A DNA stretch of 64,000 nt from Clostridia bacterium. Its GTDB lineage: Bacteria > Bacillota > Clostridia > Christensenellales > Aristaeellaceae. The stretch spans positions 1-64,000 of the forward strand of contig JAFRLY010000044.1 in NCBI GenBank assembly GCA_017431005.1, given 5' to 3'. This document shows, piece by piece, positions 41,913-50,197 of the stretch; position 1 is the stretch's first letter, and each line of letters starts with the position of its first letter. A model generated the notes under the pieces. The model had not been told where the DNA came from. It searched no databases and was given only the letters and a program-made list of their open reading frames with translations. The position numbers and the translations under genes are program-made.

Positions 41913-44900
41913 TCAGCAGCCCGTTTCCGCCGCTTCACCGCAGGGAACCGCCTGGTCAAGATGCAGCGAATAAAGCCAGCATTCCCGCACCGGTTTACCC
42001 GTCAGCCGGGCAAGCGCGGTCCGGTACCAGGCCAGCTGCGCCCCGTATCGTTCCGTCAGCTCTTCCGGCCTCTCCACGCTGTCCGTTTTATAGTCCACCA
42101 GGATCCATTCCCCGTTTTCCAGGAAGACGCAGTCCATGACGCCCTGCACGATCATGCGCCTTTCCTCCATCAGCAGGTTGAAATTCCATTCCCGGTGAAC
42201 CTCCGGAGAAGCCAGAAGGCGCCGTCCAAGCGGGGAGCTGTACAGGCCGGCCACCTCCTCCGGGCCGATCTGCCGGGCCTCCTCCCGGCTCAGGATGCCT
42301 TCCGACAGCATCCGGTCCCGCTGCTCCCGGATCTCCTGCTGCCATTTTTCAGGGGCTGCCTGCTGCTCCAGGCAGGCTTTAAGCCGGCCCAGATCCGTCA
42401 GGGAAAGAAACCGGTGAACCGCCGTACCGTGAGCCGCGCCTGTCCGGATGCCCTGTTCCGTCATGAAATCCGGATACTGCGCCATTTCATACCGGCGCAT
42501 CGCGCGTTCCACCCGGTCCGGCATACGCTTTTCCTCGGGCGTCTCCTCCGGTTCCTCTCCCAGCGCGGCTTCCGCCTGCCAGAGCAGGGAGGATACAGAC
42601 TGTTTCCGATAGAAGGATCCGAAGGCTTCATCCTCCTGCTTCTTCCACAAATTGTCCACATCCGGCGCGGGAATGCAGGAATCAAGCCCCTCCGGCATGC
42701 TGTGGAAAACTTCTTCGTTTTCCACAATTTCTTGTTGATTACTCTTAAAAATCCTTATTTTCCAAGGCTTTTCAGGCTGTGTATTGTTTGTGGATGATTC
42801 CGGCTGAACCGCATCCTGAAGCGCCGGCATCACCCAGTCCATATACTGGCCGGCGGACAGAACACGATGCGGCCCGGCCGGCATCCTCCAGAGAACCTTC
42901 TCCCCGCCGCAGTAAATCAGGCGCAGCTCCTCCTGGGCCCGCGTCATCGCCACATACAGCAGACGGATCTTCTCCGCCTTTTCCTGATGCTCCTTCTTCC
43001 AGGAAAAAATCTGGTTCGCCACCGTCTTCCGGGAAAGCCTGTGCGCAGATTCCTTGTACCGCAGGCAAAGCCCCAGCTGCGTATCCGTCATCACCTGGGT
43101 GGTGTTCTTTCCCAGCACGCTGTGCTCCATGCCCACGCAGAAGACCACGGGGAACTGAAGGCCCTTGCTCTTGTGCATCGTCATGATCCGGACCAGGTTA
43201 TCCTTTTCTCCCAGCAGCGTCGCGGCCTTAAAATCCCCCGCTTCCGCCTGGTCCTTCATATAGGCCAGATATTCCTTCAGGGTCAGATGCTGGCTTTTCA
43301 GCAGCTTTTCTGCCTGCAGGCAGAAAAGGCGCAGATTCGCCTGGGCTGTCCGGCCGTGATCCTCCAGACGGACCGCGGCGTACATCTGGGAATCCTCCAT
43401 CAGATACCAGAAGAAATCCGGCAGATGCATCAGCCCGGCCCGGAAGCGCCAGTCCTGAATCCGCTCCCTGGCCTGTCTGCATTCCAGGCCCAGCGGCGTG
43501 TCCGCTTCACAGCATTTTTCAAAAGCGGTGTAAAAAGGCGTTTTCGCGTCCGGCGCTGTCAGCCGGATCGCGCTCAGGGTCTCCTCGTCCATAAAGAACG
43601 GCGCGTTCCGCAACGCGGAGATCAGCGGCAGATCCTGCAGCGGATTGTCAATCAGCTCCAGCAGCAGCCTGAAGGCCATGACCTCCGGCTGCTGATAAAA
43701 CTCCTGTCCTCCGTCAAAGTATACGGGAATATTCCGGGCCTTCAGCAGATCCGCGAGCTTTCCGCCGTCCTGGCTGACCGCGGGCATCAGGATCATGATA
43801 TCCCGGTATTCCAGGCGCTGATCCTCCGGCTTCCCCGCCTGCGCGTCCATCAGGTCCTGAATCTGACGCGCCAGATGATCGGCCACGGCGGACAGCTTCG
43901 GATATTCCTTCGGTTCATTCTGAATCAGGTCGATATATACCGGAACGAAGCCCTCTGTTTCCCGGCCGGGCAGCAGCTCCTCCTCCCGCGTGTAATCCAT
44001 CTCCGCGGTATCCTTCCGCATCACGTCCCGGAACACCACGTTGGCGGTCTCCAGGATTTCCGGACGGGAGCGGAAGTTCGTCTGCAGCGCGATGTATGAC
44101 ACCCCGGGATCTTCAGAGCTTTTCGCGTCCTCTATCCGGCGCAGGAACAGCATCGGGTCCGCCAGGCGGAACCGGTAGATGCTCTGCTTGACATCCCCGA
44201 CCATGAACAGATGCGTCTGCTCTCCTGTCAGCTCCCGGATGATGGCGTCCTGCACCGCGGATACGTCCTGGCACTCATCCACAAACAGCCATCTGTACTG
44301 CTCCCGGACAGCCGCCCGGCAGTTTTCATTCCGCAGAATCTTCAGCGCCAGGTGCTCCAGATCGCTGAAATCCGCCACATGGCGCTTTCTTTTCTTCTGA
44401 TCATAAAACGACGCGGTATACAGCACCAGCTTTTCCAGTGTCCGGGCGTCCTGTCTGATACTCCGGAATTCAGAGAAAACCTGATCCCTGTCCAGCAGAA
44501 TCAGAGCGTCAATTTCCTCAAACAGCTTTTTCAGTTCATCCCGCTGCTTCCGGTAGCGCTCCTTCCAGTCCAGCTCATAATCGTTCAGTCCCCTGACGGC
44601 AGGCAGCTTTGCCGCCTTTCCGCCGCGCACCGCCTCCGTGTCCGCTTTTCCTTCCGTCCATAATTGTTTCACGTGAAACAATTCGTTATCCGCCTTCCAG
44701 ATGTCCCGGTAGGCTTCCACAAAGGCGTATTCGTCAAACATCTGATACTGGCGCCGCAGAATGGCCGCGCAGGAATACAGCTTTTCACTGACAATGACCC
44801 GCACCGTCTGAAACCAGGGATGATCCGTGCTCACCTGCTCCGGAATCTGTTCCACAGCCCGATGCAGCCATTCCTCCGGATCCGCCATGGACATGATGAA

Positions 44901-45404
44901 CGGATAGACCTCATCCAGGATCGCCCGGGTCTGCAGCTGATCATAGTTTTTTCTGAAGGCGGAAAAGGTTTCCTCCTCTTCCTTCATCATCTGGTTGCAG
45001 GCCTCGCGGAAGCTTTCCTCAAACAGTTTTTTCCGCACGCTGCTGTCGCAGATCTGAAACAGGGGATCCATCTGCACCGTCTGGAATTCCTGCCGGATCA
45101 GCCGCTGGCAGAAGGAATGGATCGTGGAGATTTCCATGCAGTCGATCTGCTCCAGGGCCCGCCGCACCGCGGGCTTCTTTTCCTCCTTCCGGAGGCGCTT
45201 CCGGATCTTTTCCTTCATTTCCGCGGCGGCGGCATTGGTAAACGTGACCACCAGAAAAGAGGAAGGATGCTCTCCTTCCTGAATAAGCCGCACGATTCTC
45301 TCCACCAGCACCGCTGTCTTTCCGCTGCCGGCCGCGGCAGAGCAGATCAGCTGCCGGGCGTCGGAATCAATTACCTGTCTTTGTGTCCGGGTCCATTCCG
45401 GCAT
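41913..45404 (-). CDS. addA: ATP-dependent helicase/nuclease subunit A
   Basis: A 1163-residue UvrD-like helicase and RecB-family nuclease that resects double-strand breaks up to Chi. Walker A AAAGSGKT is at 23-30; helicase motif II is LFVDECQDVS (about 370-380); late motifs include TMHKSKGLQFPVV. The nuclease motif GVMDCVFLENGEWILVDYKT is near the C-terminus. The start is the second ATG (45404), about nine bases behind GGAGGG. AddA normally acts with AddB; addB is not in this window. It lies directly downstream of recF, with a parS site at the junction and another inside the gene. Confidence 0.92.
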   Translation of the reverse strand: MPEWTRTQRQVIDSDARQLICSAAAGSGKTAVLVERIVRLIQEGEHPSSFLVVTFTNAAAAEMKEKIRKRLRKEEKKPAVRRALEQIDCMEISTIHSFCQRLIRQEFQTVQMDPLFQICDSSVRKKLFEESFREACNQMMKEEEETFSAFRKNYDQLQTRAILDEVYPFIMSMADPEEWLHRAVEQIPEQVSTDHPWFQTVRVIVSEKLYSCAAILRRQYQMFDEYAFVEAYRDIWKADNELFHVKQLWTEGKADTEAVRGGKAAKLPAVRGLNDYELDWKERYRKQRDELKKLFEEIDALILLDRDQVFSEFRSIRQDARTLEKLVLYTASFYDQKKRKRHVADFSDLEHLALKILRNENCRAAVREQYRWLFVDECQDVSAVQDAIIRELTGEQTHLFMVGDVKQSIYRFRLADPMLFLRRIEDAKSSEDPGVSYIALQTNFRSRPEILETANVVFRDVMRKDTAEMDYTREEELLPGRETEGFVPVYIDLIQNEPKEYPKLSAVADHLARQIQDLMDAQAGKPEDQRLEYRDIMILMPAVSQDGGKLADLLKARNIPVYFDGGQEFYQQPEVMAFRLLLELIDNPLQDLPLISALRNAPFFMDEETLSAIRLTAPDAKTPFYTAFEKCCEADTPLGLECRQARERIQDWRFRAGLMHLPDFFWYLMEDSQMYAAVRLEDHGRTAQANLRLFCLQAEKLLKSQHLTLKEYLAYMKDQAEAGDFKAATLLGEKDNLVRIMTMHKSKGLQFPVVFCVGMEHSVLGKNTTQVMTDTQLGLCLRYKESAHRLSRKTVANQIFSWKKEHQEKAEKIRLLYVAMTRAQEELRLIYCGGEKVLWRMPAGPHRVLSAGQYMDWVMPALQDAVQPESSTNNTQPEKPWKIRIFKSNQQEIVENEEVFHSMPEGLDSCIPAPDVDNLWKKQEDEAFGSFYRKQSVSSLLWQAEAALGEEPEETPEEKRMPDRVERAMRRYEMAQYPDFMTEQGIRTGAAHGTAVHRFLSLTDLGRLKACLEQQAAPEKWQQEIREQRDRMLSEGILSREEARQIGPEEVAGLYSSPLGRRLLASPEVHREWNFNLLMEERRMIVQGVMDCVFLENGEWILVDYKTDSVERPEELTERYGAQLAWYRTALARLTGKPVRECWLYSLHLDQAVPCGEAAETGC
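42701..42726. other. DnaA-like inverted repeat inside addA
   Basis: TGTGGAAAAC (42701-42710) and GTTTTCCACA (42717-42726) are perfect inverted arms with six bases between. Each arm differs from the DnaA box by one base, and the flanking 42.72-42.80 kb is unusually AT-rich for coding sequence here. Confidence 0.4.
44662..44683. other. parS site inside addA
   Basis: TGTTTCACGTGAAACA, the perfect 16-base parS consensus of ParB/Spo0J, at 44665-44680, extended to a 22-base palindrome at 44662-44683. parS loads ParB for chromosome segregation and usually lies near the replication origin. It is inside the addA coding sequence. Confidence 0.92.
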
Positions 45405-45422
45405 GGATGTCATCCCTCCGAT

Positions 45423-45438
45423 TGTTTCACGTGAAACA
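45423..45438. other. parS site at the recF-addA junction
   Basis: A perfect parS palindrome. On the minus strand its bases TGTTTCACGTGA encode the last residues Cys-Phe-Thr and the stop of recF, so the site is built into the end of the gene. Confidence 0.93.
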
Positions 45439-46590
45439 TGGTTCCTGCAGCGTTTCCTTTTTCGTCACATATCCGGGTTTGCTCATAACCACCTGTCCCT
45501 GTCCCTCCGGCGCGGATACCAGGTAAACGCGCTTGTCCGGACTTTCCTCCAGATCGCTTTCATCGGTGCAGGTAACAAATGTCTGATAGGGGGTGATCTC
45601 CCGCAGCAGGCTGGTCCGCCGCGTACGGTCCAGCTCGCTCATCACGTCATCCAGCAGCAGGACCGGCGACTCGCCGCTCAGCTGCCGCAGGGTTTTCAGC
45701 TGGGAAAGCTTCAGGCTCAGCGCCGCGGTCCGGACCTGACCCTGGCTGGCAAAAACACGCATATCCTGTCCGTTCAGCGTCAGATGCAGATCATCCCGGT
45801 GAGGCCCCGCGAGCGTCAGTCCCTGATGTACGTCCTGCTCCCGGTTTTCCCGCATCATCTTCAGAAAGTCCTCCTGAATATTTTCGCTTTTCGACAGGGA
45901 GGAACGGTACTGAATTCTGAAGCTTTCCTCCTCCCGGCCGGAGATTCCCGCATAGGTTTCCCGGGCCAGCTCCGTAATCACCTCAACGGTTTTCCGGCGC
46001 TCCTCCACGATGATCTGAGCCGGCATCGCCATGGCCTGCTCGAAATCCTCCAGATAAGCATTGGAGCCGCCCTGGGTTTTCATGGTTTTCAGAATGGCGT
46101 TCCGCTGCTCCAGGCCGGAGCGGTACTGCTGCAGCGCAATAAAGTATCCCCGGTTGATCTGGCTGATCATCATATCCAGATATCTTCTGCGTACGGACGG
46201 TCCCTCCCGGATGATGCCCAGATCCTCCGGGGAGAAAATCACGCACTGCAGACATCCCATCATATCCGAGAACCGGCCGATTTTTTTCTGATCGATCAGA
46301 ATGGTTTTCTTCTGCGCTTCCGCGGGCGTAAACCGGACCGCAATGGTTCTTCTGCCGGACTGGTTCTGCAGCTCCATCCGGCAGGCGCCCTCCGTCTCTC
46401 CCTGCTGAACGATGCCCGCGTCGCTGTTGGTCCGGTGGGATTTCCCGAGGGCGCAGAAATGAATGGCTTCCAGCAGGTTGGTTTTGCCGGAGCCGTTCTG
46501 GCCGAAAAACAGGTTAATCCCCTCATGGGGCGTGATCGTCAGATTTCCGTAATTCCGGAAATGCGTCAGACGGATTTCTTCAATCTTCAT
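45427..46590 (-). CDS. recF: DNA replication and repair protein RecF
   Basis: A 387-residue SMC-like ATPase that helps load RecA at gaps. It opens with MKIEEIRLTHFRNYGNL; Walker A GQNGSGKT is at 30-37; the signature-like region and Walker B VLLLDDVMSELD lie near residue 320. Length (360-380 is usual) is normal. The start ATG 46590 has only a weak site (GGGATGA). It follows dnaN by 97 bases, the classical dnaN-recF order. Its stop lies inside parS. Confidence 0.95.
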   Translation of the reverse strand: MKIEEIRLTHFRNYGNLTITPHEGINLFFGQNGSGKTNLLEAIHFCALGKSHRTNSDAGIVQQGETEGACRMELQNQSGRRTIAVRFTPAEAQKKTILIDQKKIGRFSDMMGCLQCVIFSPEDLGIIREGPSVRRRYLDMMISQINRGYFIALQQYRSGLEQRNAILKTMKTQGGSNAYLEDFEQAMAMPAQIIVEERRKTVEVITELARETYAGISGREEESFRIQYRSSLSKSENIQEDFLKMMRENREQDVHQGLTLAGPHRDDLHLTLNGQDMRVFASQGQVRTAALSLKLSQLKTLRQLSGESPVLLLDDVMSELDRTRRTSLLREITPYQTFVTCTDESDLEESPDKRVYLVSAPEGQGQVVMSKPGYVTKKETLQEPCFT

Positions 46591-46687
46591 ACGTCATCCC
46601 AGCGCAGGCCGCGTGCGGCAGGCTCTGTCATATTTCAAACGGGAAAGCGAAACGCTTTCCCGTCTTGCGGTTTCCCGGAGGCTTCCC

Positions 46688-47803
46688 TTACTGGAAAACC
46701 CGGACCGGCAGAATCAGATAGAGATAATCGTCACCGGTCTGCGGAACGATCACACAGGGAGATACGTTGGAATTGAACTTCATGCAGAGCTCTTCCTCCG
46801 TGACGTTCCGGATCACATCCATAATATACCTGGAGTTGAAGGCGATATCGAGCTCCTCCCCGTGGAGGCTGGCTTCCATTTCTTCCTCCACGTTGCCCAT
46901 TTCCGCGTTGGAGGAAATCTTCAGGCTGTCGTTTCTGAAGCTCATCTTGATCAGGTTGTTTTTGCCTTCGCGGGCCATCAGGCTGGCGCGCTCGATCGCG
47001 TCCTGCACGTCGCTCCGGTTAACCTTGACCTCTGTTTTGAAATCGGAGGGAATGATTCTCCGGTAATCAATGTATTCCCCGGACAGCAGGGAGGAGGAAA
47101 GGCGGATGTTGCCGAAGGTGCACTGCAGGCGTCCCTTCTCGATAACCATATTGCAGAAGGCATCGTCATCCGGAAGAATCCTGGACAGCTCCGTCAGCAC
47201 CTTTCCGGGAATCACAGCCTTGATCATTTCCACGCCGTTGTCCAGCTCAAAGGGCTGGTAAACCTTCTGCATGGAAAGACGGAATCCGTCCAGCGCGATC
47301 AGCCGGGCTTCCGTTCTGCTGACCTCCAGCAGGCTGCCGGTCAGGATCTGGCGGCTTTCATCCGTGGCCACCGCGAAAACGACGTGGGAAATCATATCTT
47401 TCAGTTTCTTCTGCTGGATTTTGACACAGGTCCCGGCAGCGTTGAAGGAAAGCTCGGGATATTCCGCGGCGTTCATGATCGCCAGGCTGCTGCGGTTCTT
47501 CATGCAGCGGATCGTGGCGGAGCGGCTGTCCTGCACGGAGATCTTTACGTCTCCCTGGGGCATTTTCCGGATCATTTCATTAAAGATCCGCCCCGGCAGC
47601 ACGGTCTGGCCTTCCTCCTGGATATCCGCCGCGTTGGTATACTCAATGGTCAGGGACCCATCCGAACAGGTCATGGTGACCCGACCGCTGTCCGCGACGA
47701 TCTGCACGCCTTCCAGAATCTGTTTCGCTGCCCTGGGGGCAAGCGCACGGGTGACCGTATTGAGTCCTTCCAGCAAATCCTGGGAATTCATGGTGAAAAT
47801 CAT
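46688..47803 (-). CDS. dnaN: DNA polymerase III sliding clamp, beta subunit
   Basis: A 371-residue clamp protein with three similar domains; the C-terminal domain ends with the usual YLILPVR. It tethers DNA polymerase III to DNA. The start ATG 47803 lies nine bases behind GGGAGG. The longer frame to 47974 enters the control region with DnaA boxes and was rejected. dnaA, which normally precedes dnaN, is missing; instead pgsA and rimO lie upstream. This points to rearrangement of the origin region. Confidence 0.96.
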   Translation of the reverse strand: MIFTMNSQDLLEGLNTVTRALAPRAAKQILEGVQIVADSGRVTMTCSDGSLTIEYTNAADIQEEGQTVLPGRIFNEMIRKMPQGDVKISVQDSRSATIRCMKNRSSLAIMNAAEYPELSFNAAGTCVKIQQKKLKDMISHVVFAVATDESRQILTGSLLEVSRTEARLIALDGFRLSMQKVYQPFELDNGVEMIKAVIPGKVLTELSRILPDDDAFCNMVIEKGRLQCTFGNIRLSSSLLSGEYIDYRRIIPSDFKTEVKVNRSDVQDAIERASLMAREGKNNLIKMSFRNDSLKISSNAEMGNVEEEMEASLHGEELDIAFNSRYIMDVIRNVTEEELCMKFNSNVSPCVIVPQTGDDYLYLILPVRVFQ

Positions 47804-47869
47804 GGATGGCATCCTCCCTGTGTTGTTGATTATGATGATAAAATAAGTATCTTCGTCGTAGTCGTAGGG

Positions 47870-48120
47870 GGTGTGGAAACGGTGGAAAACAGCCTTTGGT
47901 CCTTCGGGAAAAAGGCTTCTGCCTGTGAAACGGAATGTGGAAAACCGAATCGTTTTGCACAGCCCGGCGGGCATATCCCCGGGAACCCCGGGATCCGGAA
48001 TTGATTTTGCGTTCCGGATGAGGCGTCAGCGGCGGATGCGCCCCGGAAAAAGGAGAAAAAGCAGCGTTTTCTTCAGCCTTTATCCACAGTTTACACAGTC
48101 TTGCACAGCCTGTGGAAAGC
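47870..48120. other. DnaA-box cluster upstream of dnaN
   Basis: The 340-base region between pgsA and dnaN has no gene. It contains a perfect box TTATCCACA (48080-48088), the weaker GTTTACACA (48089-48097) and further near matches TCTTGCACA (about 48099) and TGTGGAAA on the opposite strand (about 47870, 47937 and 48111). An inverted repeat ATCCGGAA/TTCCGGAT lies at 47992-48018. It is a candidate DnaA-regulated dnaN promoter or an origin of replication. The promoter itself is not clear. Confidence 0.6.
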
Positions 48121-48143
48121 TGCCTGTTGAAAATCGGAAACGC

Positions 48144-48677
48144 TTATTTTTCCGCCAGCAGCGCGCGGTTCTTCAGAAAATAATCCACACCGCTGTACAC
48201 AGTGATGAGGATAATCCAGATCATCAGAATCAGCGTAAGCCAGTGGGAAACCGCCGGAATGTTGAACACCAGCAGCACAATGATGAACAGCATCTGGCTG
48301 GCGGTTTTCAGCTTTCCGGCCGGGCCGGCGGCGATGACCTTTCCGTTGGTCACGGCGATCAGGCGCAGCCCGTCCACCGCGAGTTCCCGGGCCATGATCA
48401 GAATCACGACCCATGCGGGCATCAGCCCGGCGTGAACCAGCATGATCATCGCGGACAGAACCAGCAGCTTGTCGGCCACCGGATCGATGAACTTTCCGAA
48501 ATCGGTGATAATCTGGTGCTTCCGGGCAATATGCCCGTCCAGATAATCCGTCCAGGACGCGAAGAGAAATACGGCCAGGGCGGCCCACCGGCACCAGGCG
48601 GGCTGCAGATACATCAACAGCACCAGCAGGGGAATACAGCACACCCGGATGATACTCAGTTTATTCGGCAGATTCAT
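48144..48677 (-). CDS. pgsA: CDP-diacylglycerol--glycerol-3-phosphate 3-phosphatidyltransferase
   Basis: A 177-residue membrane enzyme that makes phosphatidylglycerophosphate for phosphatidylglycerol synthesis. The CDP-alcohol phosphatidyltransferase signature is exact: Asp47-Gly48, Ala51-Arg52, Gly61, Asp65, Asp69 (DGHIARKHQIITDFGKFIDPVAD). Several membrane helices surround it. The start overlaps the rimO stop (ATGA), so the two are translationally coupled; rimO-pgsA pairing is known in Gram-positive genomes. Confidence 0.93.
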   Translation of the reverse strand: MNLPNKLSIIRVCCIPLLVLLMYLQPAWCRWAALAVFLFASWTDYLDGHIARKHQIITDFGKFIDPVADKLLVLSAMIMLVHAGLMPAWVVILIMARELAVDGLRLIAVTNGKVIAAGPAGKLKTASQMLFIIVLLVFNIPAVSHWLTLILMIWIILITVYSGVDYFLKNRALLAEK

Positions 48678-49993
48678 AACAGCTCTCCCATCAGGTCATA
48701 GGGCTCCGCGCCGGTGATTCTGGCAGATACGAAGGAACCGGTTGCCGGAGCCGGGCCGCGGAAACGAAGCAGAATCTGCCCGTCCTCCTCCGGAACCTCC
48801 CGGCTGGAACGGCCCAGGGCCGTGCCCTCCGCGGCGCTGATATCCGTGATCAGAACGGTTTCCTCCGTGCCGACCCTTGCCTGATTCCGCTTCAGGGATA
48901 TTCCCTGCTGCAGGGTCATCAGCCGGTCCAGGCGCTCCTGCTTGACCTCCTCCGGAATCTGGTCCGGCATATCCGCGGCCGGGGTGTTTTCCTCCGGAGA
49001 AAACATGAAAGCGCCGAGCCGGTCGAATTCGGAAGCCTCAACAAAATCCAGCAGCTCTTTAAACTGATCCTCCGTTTCGCCGGGGAAGCCGACGATAAGG
49101 CTGGTGCGCAGGGTCAGGTTCCGTTCCCTGGCGCCGCGGACGCAGTTCAGGATATCCTCCCGGGTGCCCCGGCGGCGCATACGCCGGAGAATATCCGGGG
49201 AAATGTGCTGCACGGGCAGATCCAGATAGGAGCAGACCTTCGGATGCTCCGCCAGAACGTCCAGCAGCTCCTCATTGGTTTCATCCGGATAGCAGTAAAG
49301 GGTGCGGAGCCAGGTGACCCCGTCAATTTCCGCCGCCCTGCGCAGCAGGCCGGGCAGCGCGTGCCGCTCCCCTCTGTCGGACCCGTAGCGGGTGGTATCC
49401 TGCGCGACCAGGATATGCTCCCGGACGCCGGCATCGGCCAGGCGCCGGATTTCATCCAGCACGGCGCTTTCCTCCCGGCTGCGGTACGGGCCGCGGATCA
49501 GCGGAATGGCGCAGAAGGCGCAGCGGTTGGAGCAGCCCTCCCCGATGCGGATATACGCGGAATAGAAGGGCGTGGTCAGCACGCGTTCCTGTTCGAAGTA
49601 GCCCAGGTCGTCCTTACAGCTGCTGATACGCCGGCCCTGCATCGCCTGGCTGATCAGCTCCGGCAGCCGGGCGTACTGATTCACGCCGAGCAGCAGGTCA
49701 ATCTCCGGCAGCTCCTCAAGCAGCTCCTTCTCATACCGCTGGGCCAGGCATCCGGTCACCACCAGCAGCCTGCACCGGCCGGATTTTTTATATTCGGCCA
49801 TGTCCAGGATGGTATTGATGGATTCCTCCTTGGCGGGGCCGATAAAACCGCAGGTATTGACCAGCAGAATATCCGCCGCCTCCGGGCTGGAGGTGATCTC
49901 ATACCCGTGATCCTTTAATACGCCCAGCGCGGACTCCGTATCCACCCGGTTTTTATTGCAGCCGAGGGAGACGGCTCCGACCCGATAAGCCAT
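48674..49993 (-). CDS. rimO: Ribosomal protein S12 methylthiotransferase RimO
   Basis: A 439-residue radical SAM enzyme that adds a methylthio group to Asp in ribosomal protein S12. The N-terminal MTTase domain has its three cluster cysteines in SLGCNKN (C12), NTCGF and TGCLA. The radical SAM motif is GCSNRCAFCAIP (CxxxCxxC). A C-terminal TRAM domain is present (TDISAAEGTALGRSSREVPEEDG). The SLGCNKN opening favours RimO over MiaB. The gene starts at ATG 49993, divergent from polA, with about 200 bases between. Confidence 0.95.
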   Translation of the reverse strand: MAYRVGAVSLGCNKNRVDTESALGVLKDHGYEITSSPEAADILLVNTCGFIGPAKEESINTILDMAEYKKSGRCRLLVVTGCLAQRYEKELLEELPEIDLLLGVNQYARLPELISQAMQGRRISSCKDDLGYFEQERVLTTPFYSAYIRIGEGCSNRCAFCAIPLIRGPYRSREESAVLDEIRRLADAGVREHILVAQDTTRYGSDRGERHALPGLLRRAAEIDGVTWLRTLYCYPDETNEELLDVLAEHPKVCSYLDLPVQHISPDILRRMRRRGTREDILNCVRGARERNLTLRTSLIVGFPGETEDQFKELLDFVEASEFDRLGAFMFSPEENTPAADMPDQIPEEVKQERLDRLMTLQQGISLKRNQARVGTEETVLITDISAAEGTALGRSSREVPEEDGQILLRFRGPAPATGSFVSARITGAEPYDLMGELL

Positions 49994-50128
49994 GCCTTCA
50001 CCTGTCCTTTTTTTGGTTCATGCGAGCAGCCGGTCACCCGGCGTCATCCTTTACAGGAAGGCTTGTTTTTCGCATAAAGAATAATTAACCGGAACATTAT
50101 AACACGAAAGTCCGGATTTGAAAAGAAT

Positions 50129-50158
50129 TGGACAGGATCCCGGTTTATTCGCTATAAT
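50129..50158 (+). promoter_or_regulatory. polA: Promoter of polA
   Basis: TGGACA (50129-50134) and TATAAT (50153-50158) with an 18-base spacer, 39 bases before the polA start. Confidence 0.65.
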
Positions 50159-50197
50159 ATACCGGAAAAAAGCTCCGGAAAGAACGGAGGAACGGAA

